A stretch of 64,000 nucleotides of DNA, from contig OY743176.1 in NCBI GenBank assembly GCA_963555705.1, positions 38,734,497-38,798,496 of the forward strand, written 5' to 3'. Made by a program: the position numbers and the translations under genes. This document shows positions 21,201-34,534 of this stretch, in pieces. The notes under the pieces were generated by a model. The model was not told the DNA's origin, did no database searches, and saw nothing but the letters and a program-made list of their open reading frames with translations. Source of the stretch: Ligustrum vulgare (lineage: Eukaryota > Streptophyta > Magnoliopsida > Lamiales > Oleaceae). How positions within the stretch are numbered: position 1 is the stretch's first letter; the number at the start of each line of letters is the position of its first letter.

Positions 21201-22766
21201 GAAGTTAGGAAACTGACAATTTCTGTTAATTTTTTTAATAAAGTCTTTGAGAAGTTAAGGATCTCAATTTGTGATGGAAAATCCTTCCCCGGTAATACTC
21301 GAGGTAACCTCATTCAAAGAGGCCAGTTTTGGAGACACTAGAAAAGAAGGCTGTGAAAGCGACTGAGATGTTAAAGATAATGGTTTGTGATCGAAGTTAT
21401 TGGCTGACGTGGAGGCAAATGCAGATGATTCCGACGAAATACTGGATGTGACACATGTATTCAAACACTGAAGAATGTAACATTCCCCGATTGAACCCGT
21501 TTTGAAAATTCTGTCGACTATGATTGTATAATTTTGAATGGCAGCACGGATAAGCTGTTGGCAGTTGCAGTACATCATCTGTTAGTAGTCAAGTTCCTAT
21601 TTATCATGACATGGTTTAGAATGTTACATAACGTTTCAGAAGACACAAATTCAAAAGAAAATATTTTAAAACAAGCAGTTATAAACTCGTGTTACGAACA
21701 ATCGTGCATTTTCTTCTAATTTTTGCAGAGGCCAATATATATAGAGAGAATTTTACATATATGTTAAGAAGGAGATTAGATTGAACACGTGGCTTTGTTG
21801 TTGCAACTATACTAAAAAATAGTAATTAAAAAGAAGAATCTCAAAGAATTTTTTCCAATAAGATATATTTAAGAGCATTATACAAAACTCATATCCATGA
21901 TGATTCGGTATTTATTATTAAGGTTGTATCAACTCATTGAATTTTAGTTTTGCATATACTTTGATGAGTTTTAGTTTGATAGCATGGGGTCAAATGAGTG
22001 ACTTCGTGATGGCAATTTTTGAAAATATTAAACCAGAAGTTATTTGCATAGGAGGAAAGTCGAAATTACACAAAGTTACCAGGTTTTGTTAGACGTGTTA
22101 GATATATGACAGTAATTAAATAAAATTCAAGAGTTTTAGGTGTAATCTTAAAAAATTAAGATACATAGTGAGTTTAAATAATTATTTTTCTTTTTCTTTT
22201 TCAGTTCGCAACGGAAAAATACATTACTGATTAGATAATTAATTCAGTATAACTGGGTTTAATTTTTATAAGTTCTCGGATTAAGTCGATTATGTATATA
22301 GTAACATTTCCTCTAAGCATCAAAATTCGTAATTCATAAGAGGTTGGCATGTACGGGATTCCCATGTTGCATTGCGTTCTTTGGAATTCTTTCTCTCTTA
22401 ATAAATTCTAGTCTTTGTGTAACTTTTTGCTTTTCAAGTTCAGGGTAATCAATTATCTAAATTTTGATAATTTTATATGTTTTGCACATTTTTTTTCTTT
22501 GTTTTTCAAAGCAATTTAAGAATTTTCTGGGAAAATCTTGAAATGGATAAACCCTGAACTTTCGTTATTATTTGCCATCAGTTTTCTTTTATGAATGATC
22601 ATTTACTTTTTTTTCTATACAAAAATACCACTATTGTTGTTAATTTTCTATAATGAAAAATAACAACAGTGACCAATTTAAATTTCATGTTTCGAAGTTA
22701 GGAAACTGACAATTTATGTTAATTTTTTTAATAAAGTCTTTGAGAAGTTAAGGATCTCAATTTGTG
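18252..22766 (+). repeat. Array units 4-6
   Basis: Three units (18252, 19764, 21274). Units 5 and 6 are nearly identical over their first halves, including the same ATTCAAAGAGG variant and the same short frames, a recent one-unit duplication. Unit 6 has lost 19 bp near 22035, between two CAG triplets. Confidence 0.9.
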
Positions 22767-25700
22767 ATGGAAAATCCTTCCCCGGTAATACTCGAGGTAA
22801 CCTCATTCAAAGAGGCCAGTTTTGGAGACACTAGAAAAGAAGGCTGCGACAGCGACTGAGATGTTGAAGATAATGGTTTGTGATCGAAATTATTGGCTGA
22901 CGTGGAGGCTAATGCAGATGATTCCGATGAAATACTGGATGTGAAACATGTATTCAAACACTGAAGAATGTAACATTCCCCGATTGAACCTGTTTTGAAA
23001 ATTCTGTCGACAATGATTGTATAATTTTGGATGGCAGCACGGAAAAGCTATTGGCAGTTGAAGTACATCATCTGTTAGTAGTCAAGTGCCTATTTATCAT
23101 TCCATGGTTTAGAATGTTACATAACGTTTCAGAAACTACAAATTCAAAAGAAAATATTTTAAAACAAGCAGTTATAAACTCGTGTTATGAACAATCGTGC
23201 AATTTCTTGTTATTTTTGCAGGGGCCAATATATATATAGAGAATTTTACATATATGTTAAGAAGTAGATTAGATTGAAAACGTGGCTTTGTAGTTGCAAC
23301 TATAATAAAAATAGTAATTAAAAAGGAGAATCTCACAGAATTTTTTCCAATAAGATATATTTAAGAGCATTACACAAAACTCACATCCATGATGATTCGG
23401 AAATTATTATTAAGGTTGTATCAACTCATTGAATTTTAGTTTTCCATATACTTTGATGAGTGTTAGTTTGATAGCGTGGGGTCAAATGAGTGACTTCGTG
23501 ATGGAAATTTTTGAAAATATTAAACCGGTATTTAAATTTAACCACGGAAGTTATTTGCATAGGAGGAAATTCGAAATTACACAAAGTTACCAGGTTTTGT
23601 TAGACGTGTTTGATATATGACAGTAATTAAATAAAATTCAATAGTTTTAGGTGTAATCTTAAAAAATTAAGATACATAGTGAGTTTAAATAATTATTTTT
23701 CTTTTTCTTTTCTGTTCGCAACTGAAAAATACATTACTGATTAGATAATTAATTCAGTATAACCGCGTTTAATTTTTATAAGTTCTCGGATTAAGTCGAT
23801 TATGTATATATTAACGTTTCCTCTAAGCGTCGAAATTCGAAATTCGTAAGAGGTTGACATGTACGGGATTTGCACATTGCATTAGCGTTCTTTGGAATTG
23901 TTTCTCTCTTAATAAATTCTAGTCATTGCATAACTTTTTGCATTTCAAGTTCACGGTAATCAATCATCTAAATTTTGTTAATTTTATATTTTAACATTTT
24001 TTTCTTTGTTTTTAAAGCAATTTAAGAATTTTCCAGGGAAATCTTGAAACGGATAAACCCTGAACTTTCTTTGTTATTTGCCATCAGTTTTCTTTTATTA
24101 ATGATCATTTACTATTTTTTTTTTCTATACAAAAATACCACTATAGCTGTTAATTTTCTATAATGAAAAGTAAACACAGTGACCAATTTAAATTTCATGT
24201 TTCGAAGTTAGGAAACTGACAATTTCTGTTAATTCTACTAATAAAATCTTTGAGAAGTTAAGGTTCTCGATTTGTGATGGAAAATCCTTCCCCGGTAATA
24301 CTCGAGGTAACCTCCGACGAAGAGGCCTGTTTTTGGAGACACTAGAAAAGATGGCTGTGACAGCGGCTGAGATGTTGAAGATAATTGTTTGTTATCGAAG
24401 TTATTTGCTGATGTGGAGGCAAATGCAGATGATTCCGACGAAATACTGGATGTGACACATGGTATTCAAAACACTGAAGAATGACACATTCCCCGTTCGA
24501 ACCCGTTTTGAAAATTCCGTCGACGATGATTGTATAATTTTGGATGGGAGCACGGATAAGCTGTTGCCAGTTGAAGCACATCATCTGTTAGTAGTCAAGT
24601 GCCTATTTATCATTCCATGGTTTAGAATGTTACATAACGTTTCAGAAACTACATATTCAAAAGAAAATATTTTAAAACAAGCAGTTATAAACTCGTGTTA
24701 TGAACAATCGTGCAATTTCTTGTTATTTTTGCAGAGGCCAATATATGTATAGAGAATTTTACATATATGTTAAGAAGTAGATTAGATTGAAAACGTGGCT
24801 TTGTAGTTGCAACTATAATAAAAATAGTAATTAAAAAGGAGAATCTCACAGAAATTTTTCCAATAAGATATATTTAAGAGCATTATACAAAACTCATATC
24901 CATGATGATTCGGTATTTATTATTAAGGTTGTATCAACTCATTGAATTTTAGTTTTGCATATACTTTGATGAGTTTTAGTTTGATAGCATGGGGTCAAAT
25001 GAGTGACTTCGTGATGGCAATTTTTGAAAATATTAAACCAGTATTGAAATTTAACCACAGAAGTTATTTGCATAGGAGGAAAGTCGAAATTACACAAAGT
25101 TACCAGGTTTTGTTAGACGTGTTAGATATATGACAGTAATTAAATAAAATTCAAGAGTTTTAGGTGTAATCTTAAAAAATTAAGATACATAGTGAGTTTA
25201 AATAATTATTTTTCTTTTTCTTTTTCAGTTCGCAACGGAAAAATACATTACTGATTAGAAAATTAATTCAGTATAACTGGGTTTAATTTTTATAAGTTCT
25301 CGGATTAAGTCGATTATGTATATAGTAACATTTCCTCTAAGCATCAAAATTTGTAATTCATAAGAGGTTGGCATGTACAGGATTCCCATGTTGCATTGCG
25401 TTCTTTGGAATTCTTTCTCTCTTAATAAATTCTAGTCTTTGTGTAACTTTTTGCTTTTCAAGTTCAGGGTAATCAATTATCTAAATTTTGATAATTTTAT
25501 ATGTTTTGCACATTTTTTTTCTTTGTTTTTCAAAGCAATTTAAGAATTTTCTGGGAAAATCTTGAAATGGATAAACCCTGAACTTTCGTTATTATTTGCC
25601 ATCAGTTTTCTTTTATGAATGATCATTTACTTTTTTTTCTATACAAAAATACCACTATTGTTGTTAATTTTCTATAATGAAAAATAACAACAGTGACCAA

Positions 25701-27890
25701 TTTAAATTTCATGTTTCGAAGTTAGGAAACTGACAATTTATGTTAATTTTTTTAATAAAGTCTTTGAGAAGTTAAGGATCTCAATTTGTGATGGAAAATC
25801 CTTCCCCGGTAATACTCGAGGTAACCTCATTCAAAGAGGCCAGTTTTGGAGACACTAGAAAAGAAGGCTGCGACAGCGACTGAGATGTTGAAGATAATGG
25901 TTTGTGATCGAAGTTATTGGCTGACGTGGAGGCTAATGCAGATGATTCCGATGAAATACTGGATGTGAAACATGTATTCAAACACTGAAGAATGTAACAT
26001 TCCCCGATTGAACCTGTTTTGAAAATTCTGTCGACTATGATTGTATAATTTTGGATGGCAGCACGGAAAACCTGTTGGCAGTTGAAGTACATCATCTGTT
26101 AGTAGTCAAGTGCCTATTTATCATTCCATGGTTTAGAATGTTACATAACGTTTCAGAAACTACAAATTCAAAAGAAAATATTTTAAAACAAGCAGTTATA
26201 AACTCGTGTTATGAACAATCGTGCAATTTCTTGTTATTTTTGCAGGGGCCAATATATATATAGAGAATTTTACATATATGTTAAGAAGTAGATTAGATTG
26301 AAAACGTGGCTTTGTAGTTGCAACTATAATAAAAATAGTAATTAAAAAGGAGAATCTCACAGAATTTTTTCCAATAAGATATATTTAAGAGCATTACACA
26401 AAACTCATATCCATGATGATTCGGAAATTATTATTAAGGTTGTATCAACTCATTGAATTTTAATTTTCCATATACTTTGATGAGTGTTAGTTTGATAGCG
26501 TGGGGTCAAATGAGTGACTTCGTGATGGAAATTTTTGAAAATATTAAACCGGTATTTAAATTTAACCACGGAAGTTATTTGCATAGGAGGAAATTCGAAA
26601 TTACACAAAGTTACCAGGTTTTGTTAGACGTGTTTGATATATGACAGTAATTAAATAAAATTCAATAGTTTTAGGTGTAATCTTAAAAAATTAAGATACA
26701 TAGTGAGTTTAAATAATTATTTTTCTTTTTCTTTTCTGTTCGCAACTGAAAAATACATTACTGATTAGATAATTAATTCAGTATAACCGCGTTTAATTTT
26801 TATAAGTTCTCGGATTAAGTCGATTATGTATATATTAACGTTTCCTCTAAGCGTCGAAATTCGAAATTCGTAAGAGGTTGACATGTACGGGATTCGCACA
26901 TTGCATTAGCGTTCTTTGGAATTGTTTCTCTCTTAATAAATTCTAGTCATTGCATAACTTTTTGCATTTCAAGTTCACGGTAATCAATCATCTAAATTTT
27001 GTTAATTTTATATTTTAACATTTTTTTCTTTGTTTTTAAAGCAATTTAAGAATTTTCCAGGGAAATCTTGAAACGGATAAACCCTGAACTTTCTTTGTTA
27101 TTTGCCATCAGTTTTCTTTTATTAATGATCATTTACTATTTTTTTTTCTATACAAAAATACCACTATAGCTGTTAATTTTCTATAATGAAAAGTAAACAC
27201 AGTGACCAATTTAAATTTCATGTTTCGAAGTTAGGAAACTGACAATTTCTGTTAATTCTACTAATAAAATCTTTGAGAAGTTAAGGTTCTCGATTTGTGA
27301 TGGAAAATCCTTCCCCGGTAATACTCGAGGTAACCTCCGACGAAGAGGCCTGTTTTTGGAGACACTAGAAAAGATGGCTGTGACAGCGGCTGAGATGTTG
27401 AAGATAATTGTTTGTTATCGAAGTTATTTGCTGATGTGGAGGCAAATGCAGATGATTCCGACGAAATACTGGATGTGACACATGGTATTCAAAACACTGA
27501 AGAATGACACATTCCCCGTTCGAACCCGTTTTGAAAATTCCGTCGACGATGATTGTATAATTTTGGATGGGAGCACAGATAAGCTGTTGCCAGTTGAAGC
27601 ACATCATCTGTTAGTAGTCAAGTGCCTATTTATCATTCCATGGTTTAGAATGTTACATAACGTTTCAGAAACTACATATTCAAAAGAAAATATTTTAAAA
27701 CAAGCAGTTATAAACTCGTGTTATGAACAATCGTGCAATTTCTTGTTATTTTTGCAGAGGCCAATATATATATAGAGAATTTTACATATATGTTAAGAAG
27801 TAGATTAGATTGAAAACGTGGCTTTGTAGTTGCAACTATAATAAAAATAGTAATTAAAAAGGAGAATCTCACAGAAATTTTTCCAATAAG
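21860..27890 (+). repeat. Duplicated two-unit block (about 3.0 kb twice)
   Basis: Two variant types alternate. The stretch from about 21.86 to 24.87 kb is repeated at 24.87-27.89 kb with an offset of 3023-3024 bp (3005 before the 19-bp deletion). The junction lies between the CTCACAGAAATTTTT variant (about 24850) and the GCATTATACAAAAC variant (about 24880). Confidence 0.85.
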
Positions 27891-30800
27891 ATATATTTAA
27901 GAGCATTACACAAAACTCATATCCATGATGATTCGGTAATTATTATTAAGGTTGTATCAACTCATGGAATTTTAGTTTTGCATATACTTTGATGAGTGTT
28001 AGTTTGATAGCGTGGGGTCAAATGAGTGACTTCGTGATGGCAATTTTTTAAAATATTAAACCGGTATTTAAATTTAACCACGGAAGTTATTTGCATAGGA
28101 GGAAAGTCGAAATTACACAAAGTTACCAGGTTTTGTTAGACGTGTTTGATATATGACAGTAATTAAATAAAATTCAATAGTTTTAGGTGTAATCTTAAAA
28201 AATTAAGATACATAGTGAGTTTAAATAATTATTTTTCTTTTTCTTTTCTGTTCGCAACTGAAAAATACATTACTGATTAGATAATTAATTCAGTATAACC
28301 GGGTTTAATTTTTATAAGTTCTCGGATTAAGTCGATTATGTATATATTAACGTTTCCTCTAAGCGTCGAAATTTGAAATTCGTAAGAGGTTGACATGTAC
28401 GGGATTCGCACATTGCATTAGCGTTCTTTGGAATTGTTTCTCTCTTAATAAATTCTAGTCTTTGCATAACTTTTTGCATTTCAAGTTCACGGTAATCAAT
28501 CATCTAAATTTTGTTAATTTTATATTTTAACATTTTTTTCTTTGTTTTTAAAGCAATTTAAGAATTTTAAAGGGAAATCTTGAAACGGATAAATCCTGAA
28601 CTTTCTTTGTTATTTGCCATCAGTTTTCTTTTATGAATGATCATTTACTATTTTTTTTTTCTATACAAAAATACCACTATAGCTGTTAATTTTCTATAAT
28701 GAAAAGTAAACACAGTGACCAATTTAAATTTCATGTTTCGAAGTTAGGAAACTGACAATTTCTGTTAATTCTACTAATAAAATCTTTGAGAAGTTAAGGT
28801 TCTCGATTTGTGATGGAAAATCCTTCCCCGGTAATACTCGAGGTAACCTCCGACGAAGAGGCCTGTTTTTGGAGACACTAGAAAAGATGGCTGTGACAGC
28901 GGCTGAGATGTTGAAGATAATTGTTTGTTATCGAAGTTACTGGCTGATGTGGAGGCAAATGCATATGATTCCGACGAAATACTGGATGTGACACATGGTA
29001 TTCAAAACACTGAAGAATGACACATTCCCCGTTCGAACCCGTTTTGAAAATTCCGTCGACGATGATTGTATAATTTTGGATGGGAGCACGGATAAGCTGT
29101 TGGCAGTTGAAGCACATCATCTGTTAGTAGTCAAGTGCCTATTTATCATTCCATGGTTTAGAATGTTACATAACGGTTCAGAAACTACAAATTCAAAAGA
29201 AAATATTTTAAAACAAGCAGTTATAAACTCGTGTTATGAACAATCGTGCAATTTCTTGTTATTTTTGCAGAGGCCAATATATATATAGAGAATCTGACAT
29301 ATATGTTAAGAAGTAGATTAGATTGAAAACGTGGATTTGTAGTTGCAACTATAATAAAAAATAGTAATTAAAAAGGAGAATCTCTCAGAATTTTTACCAA
29401 TAAGATATATTTAAGAGCATTACACAAAACTCATATCCATGATGATTCGGTAATTATTATTAAGGTTGTATCAACTCATTGAATTTTAGTTTTGCATATA
29501 CTTTGATGAGTGTTAGTTTGATAGCGTGGGGTCAAATGAGTGACTTCGTGATGGCAATTTTTGAAAATATTAAACCGGTATTTAAATTTAACCACGGAAG
29601 TTATTTGCATAGGAGGAAAGTCGAAATTACACAAAGTTACCAGGTTTTGTTAGACGTGTTTGATATATGACAGTAATTAAATAAAATTCAATAGTTTTAG
29701 GTGTAATCTTAAAAAATTAAGATACATAGTGAGTTTAAATAATTATTTTTCTTTTTCTTTTCTGTTCGCAACTGAAAAATACATTACTGATTAGATAATT
29801 AATTCAGTATAACCGGGTTTAATTTTTATAAGTTCTCGGATTAAGTCGATTATGTATATATTAAATTTTCCTCTAAGCGTCGAAATTCAAAATTCGTAAG
29901 AGGTTGACATGTACGGGATTCGCACATTGCATTAGCGTTCTTTGGAATTGTTTCTCTCTTAATAAATTCTAGTCTTTGCATAACTTTTTGCATTTCAAGT
30001 TCACGGTAATCAATCATCTAAATTTTGTAATTTTATATTTTAACATTTTTTTCTTTGTTTTTAAAGCAATTTAAGAATTTTCCAGGGAAATCTTGAAACG
30101 GATAAACCCTGAACTTTCTTTGTTATTTGCCATCAGTTTTCTTTTATGAATGATCATTTACTATTTTTTTTTTCTATACAAAAATACCACTATAGCTGTT
30201 AATTTTCTATATTGAAAAGTAAACACAGTGACCAATTTAAATTTCATGTTTCGAAGTTAGGAAACCGACAATTTCTGTTAATTCTACTAATAAATTCTTT
30301 GAGAAGTTAAGGTTCTCGATTTGTGATGGAAAATCCTTCCCCGGTAATACTCGAGGTAACTTCCGACGAAGAGGCCTGTTTTTGGAGACACTAGAAAAGA
30401 TGGCTGTGACAGCGGCTGAGATGTTGAAGATAATTGTTTGTTATCGAAGTTATTGGCTGATGTGGAGGCAAATGCATATGATTCCGACGAAATACTGGAT
30501 GTGACACATGGTATTCAAAACACTGAAGAATGACACATTCCCCGTTCGAACCCGTTTTGAAAATTCCGTCGACGATGATTGTATAATTTTGGATGGGAGC
30601 ACGGATAAGCTGTTGGCAATTGAAGCACATCATCTGTTAGTAGTCAAGTGCCTATTTATCATTCCATGGTTTAGAATGTTACATAATGTTTCAGAAACTA
30701 CATATTCAAAAGAAAATATTTTAAAACAAGCAGTTATAAACTGGTGTTATGAACAATCGTGCAATTTCTTGTTATTTTTGCAGAGGCCAATATATATATA

Positions 30801-32051
30801 GAGAATTTTACATATATGTTAAGAAGTAGATTAGATTGAAAACGTGGCTTTGTAGTTGCAACTATAATAAAAATAGTAATTAAAAAGGAGAATCTCACAG
30901 AATTTTTTCCAATAAGATATATTTAAGAGCATTACACAAAACTCATATCCATGATGATTCGGTAATTATTATTAAGGTTGTATCAACTCATTGAATTTTA
31001 GTTTTGCATATACTTTGATGAGTGTTAGTTTGATAGCGTGGGGTCAAATGAGTGACTTCGTGATGGAAATTTTTGAAAATATTAAACCGGTATTTAAATT
31101 TAACCACGGAAGTTATTTGCATAGGAGGAAAGTCGAAATTACACAAAGTTACCAGGTTTTGTTAGACGTGTTTGATATATGACAGTAATTAAATAAAATT
31201 CAATAGTTTTAGGTGTAATCTTAAAAAATTAAGATACATAGTGAGTTTAAATAATTATTTTTCTTTTTCTTTTCTGTTCGCAACTGAAAAATACATTACT
31301 GGTTAGATAATTAATTCAGTATAACCGGGTTTAATTTTTATAAGTTCTCGGATTAAGTCGATTATGTATATATTAACGTTTCCTCTAAGCGTCGAAATTC
31401 GAAATTCGTAAGAGGTTGACATGTACGGGATTCGCACATTGCATTAGCGTTCTTTGGAATTGTTTCTCTCTTAATAAATTCTAGTCTTTGCATAACTTTT
31501 TGCATTTCAAGTTCACGGTAATCAATCATCTAAATTTTGTTAATTTTATATTTTAACATTTTTTTCTTTGTTTTTAAAGCAATTTAAGAATTTTAAAGGG
31601 AAATCTTGAAACGGATAAATCCTGAACTTTCTTTGTTATTTGCCATCAGTTTTCTTTTATGAATGATCATTTACTATTTTTTTTTTCTATACAAAAATAC
31701 CACTATAGCTGGTAATTTTCTATAATGAAAAGTAAACACAGTGACCAATTTAAATTTCATGTTTCGAAGTTAGGAAACTGACAATTTCTGTTAATTCTAC
31801 TAATAAAATCTTTGAGAAGTTAAGGTTCTCGATTTGTGATGGAAAATCCTTCCCCGGTAATACTCGAGGTAACCTCCGACAAAGAGGCCTGTTTTAGGAG
31901 ACACTAGAAAAGATGGCTGTGACAGCGGCTGAGATGTTGAAGATAATTGTTTGTTATCGAAGTTATTGGCTGATGTGGAGGCAAATGCAGATGATTCCGA
32001 CGAAATACTGGATGTGACACATGGTATTCAAAACACTGAAGAATGACACAT
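27891..32051 (+). repeat. Array units from the end of the dimer block to the Copia insertion
   Basis: Regular units at 28813, 30326 and 31839, 1513 bp apart. The last is interrupted at 32052 by the Copia element and resumes at 38087. Confidence 0.9.
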
Positions 32052-32629
32052 TGTAGATCCAATTGTAGTCAGCCCATTTTTCAGCCCAAACTGAAGCTTT
32101 CAGCCCAAGTATATGTATTATTGTCTTGGACCGGAACCAAGTGAAAGGCCCAAGCAGTTGACCCGGAATTTTCAGCCCAAATGTATCACCGCCTTATACC
32201 GCACCATTGGATCATTGTTCTTTAATCTGAGCCGTTCATTCTGATTGATATTTGTGATACTGACTTTTGATCTCACAATTTCTGGAGCAGCAATGTTTCG
32301 TCTCTCAACTTTCTCTCTCTCGTTTTCTCTCAGAAAACCCTAAACTAGTTTCTGATTCTCGCAAATCTTTGTGGTTCTATTACTGATTCTTCGTGTAAAA
32401 TCAGTGGATCTTTGTGGTTTGTATACAGATTGTTATTCTGTATAGGTTTCTTTGTGGTTTGTTGCGAGTTTGTTTAGGTTTCTGATTTCTTTTGTATAAG
32501 AGATGCGATCTTTGTATTTTATGTTTTAACTCTTTGTGGTTCTTGAAGTTTATGAAAGTTTTGAAGTTTTCGTTTGAAATATTGTTAGTATTCACTTTGT
32601 GGCCATTTTTGGATATCAATCTCTTTACA
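32052..32629 (+). repeat. 5' LTR of the Copia element
   Basis: 578 bp, TGTAGATCC...CTCTTTACA. It differs from the 3' LTR at five sites (two within the first 15 bp). It carries the element's promoter by analogy; no TATA box was assigned. Confidence 0.97.
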
Positions 32630-32630
32630 G

Positions 32631-32643
32631 TGGTATCAGAGCC
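32631..32643 (+). other. Primer-binding site of the Copia element
   Basis: TGGTATCAGAGCC one base after the 5' LTR, complementary to initiator-Met tRNA. Confidence 0.95.
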
Positions 32644-33645
32644 TTAGGGTTCATGATATAAACGTTGATTCTTGACTCAGTTTTGTTAGATCCAAGATTT
32701 TTGTACGGATCTGTGTTTCTCCTGAAAATCTCTTTGTGGTTACTGTTTACATCGTTTTAGGGTTCTTCAGTTCGTAGTGGTAATCTTTGAGAAAATATTT
32801 CTTTTCTTAAAGTTTCTTGAAAACCTGTTTGTAAACTAGTTTATGATTCTGGAATTTTTTTGGTTTCTGAAAATCGTTTGAAATTTTATTTTTCAAACTT
32901 TCTTCGTGGTTCAGAAATTTGCTTTGTGGTATTTTTCTTGGTTTAAAACCTATTTTGAAATTAGGTTTTCTTACGTTTTTGGATTTTACTGAGTCATATA
33001 TAATACTTTGGGATCTTTATTCTGTTTTAGTTTTCAGTATATTTACTTAATAAATATACTGAATCAATATACAATAGATCCTACATATTTTTGGTTGGCT
33101 GATCTTCGCAACATTTCTGGAATTTGGTTGTTTTGAACCTGTGGTTCTTGAATCTTTGTGGAAAAATAATCTTTTTGCTGCTGAGGATATATAACTTTGC
33201 ATCAGGTGATCTCTTTACAATTTACTTCAATTCATATTGATTATTTCTCCAAATTCTTGGTTTTTTCCTAAATTCCTCCGTTGAAGCCTATTATTGGACC
33301 CTAATTCTTACCTTTGTCCAGGATTCCTTGAGAATCCGGGAATCTGAGGGAGGTTGGGCTGACCCATAAATAGGTTGAGGGATATACTGGGAGAACCTGT
33401 TTCTATACATTGGTATTGTGTAGTTATCTGATTAGTGTTTGAATTGTAATCATCTTGTTTGCCTTGCAGTTTCATAAATTGTTTGAAACCTTATTCTTGT
33501 ATCTTGATCTTTGTAGAATATTTACTGATAATTCTTGGGTTTCAGTGTTTGTACTTTGTGTTTTAATCTGTCTAATTTTTTTTTGGGGGAATAACAAAGC
33601 CTTCAATTTAAAATAATCTTATAAAATCATTTAGTCATTACTTCA
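32644..33645 (+). other. Untranslated leader of the Copia element
   Basis: About 1 kb, T-rich, no long open frame. It carries several TTTGTGGTT-like motifs that also recur in the LTR. A long leader before gag is normal; nothing else was seen. Confidence 0.8.
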
Positions 33646-34527
33646 ATGGCTACTGTAAAAGTAGATGTTGAAGTATGGAATGGCAAAGGAGACTTTAATC
33701 TCTGGAGCCAGAAAATGAAGGCTTTATTACTCCAAATGAAATGTGCCAAGGCTATAGATATGTCCTGGCCTCATGATACCCCTCAGGATAAACAACTTGA
33801 AATGGATGAAATTGCATGGAGTACTCTGTTTTTACACTTATCTGATAATGTCATTAGACAAGTAGGCAAGACTAAAACTACTATGGAATTATGGGACAAA
33901 CTGGAAGAAGTTTATGCTACTGTGTCTTTGCCTGATAAATGTTTTCTATGGAAACAATATTTTTCTTTTAAGTTTGATCCTTCAAAGGATGTAGATGAGA
34001 ACATGAGTAGGTTTACCAAAATTACACAGAGTTTGTTAAATTGTGAAGAAAAATTAACTGATGAACAAAAGGTTGTGTGTTTGCTTAATGCTATGGGTGA
34101 TAAGTTCAAAGACCTTAGAAATGCTCTTGAATATGGAGGACAAAAATTGACTACTGAAATTGTTCATACTTCACTTAAAAATAAAGAACTTGAGTTCAAG
34201 AACAATCCTAAAGAGGCTTATAATGTGATAGGATCTTTTAAGAAAAAGGCTCCCTCTAGGAATAATAAGCCAATGAGTAATTTCAATAGAAATTGGAATA
34301 CCTCTAGCAATGTTAGAACCTGGAATAATGTTAATAATAAGCCTGCAAGAGGGAATTTCCAATATAGAGCCACATTCAATAAGTCAAATGACAACACCTA
34401 TAGAGGATCAAATAACTCTAGAAATCAGACCAATTTTAGAGGTTATGATAACTCTAGAAATCAAGACAACCATAGAAGTCAGAATAATGTCAGGGGGCAA
34501 GATAATTCTGGGGACTTGATAACATAA
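33646..34527 (+). CDS. Copia gag, open to a premature stop before the zinc knuckle
   Basis: 293 codons from ATG 33646. The N-terminus (EVWNGKGDFNLWSQKMKALL) and the following helical region (ELWDKLEEVYA, SFKFDPSKDVDENMSRF, CLLNAMGDKFKDLRNALEYG) are the Copia gag domain. The C-terminal third is rich in Asn, Arg and Ser with repeated SRNQ- and NNVRGQ-like motifs, typical of RNA-binding tails. The frame ends at TAA 34525-34527. The zinc knuckle follows immediately in another frame (34541-34582), so small indels have separated it from the capsid part. In intact Copia elements gag and pol form one polyprotein. Confidence 0.9.
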   Translation: MATVKVDVEVWNGKGDFNLWSQKMKALLLQMKCAKAIDMSWPHDTPQDKQLEMDEIAWSTLFLHLSDNVIRQVGKTKTTMELWDKLEEVYATVSLPDKCFLWKQYFSFKFDPSKDVDENMSRFTKITQSLLNCEEKLTDEQKVVCLLNAMGDKFKDLRNALEYGGQKLTTEIVHTSLKNKELEFKNNPKEAYNVIGSFKKKAPSRNNKPMSNFNRNWNTSSNVRTWNNVNNKPARGNFQYRATFNKSNDNTYRGSNNSRNQTNFRGYDNSRNQDNHRSQNNVRGQDNSGDLIT

Positions 34528-34534
34528 ATAGACC

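Noticed and set aside
23429..23620. 63-codon frame starting MNFSF
   Set aside because: The first codon is TTG, not ATG, and the frame is interrupted in some units, so it is not annotated as a gene.
28878..29120. Recurrent 80-codon minus-strand frame (CFNCQQLIRAPIQNY...) in many units
   Set aside because: Antisense to the exon-like relic, identical only because the units are recent copies, and altered or broken in older units. No sign of coding.
28995..29288. Recurrent 97-codon plus-strand frame in the array
   Set aside because: It joins the intron-like gap and the second exon-like stretch of the unit through a frame shift. Edge units show the frame is not ancestral.
34171..34362. Minus-strand frames within the Copia genes
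   Set aside because: Shadows of gag and pol with no family features.
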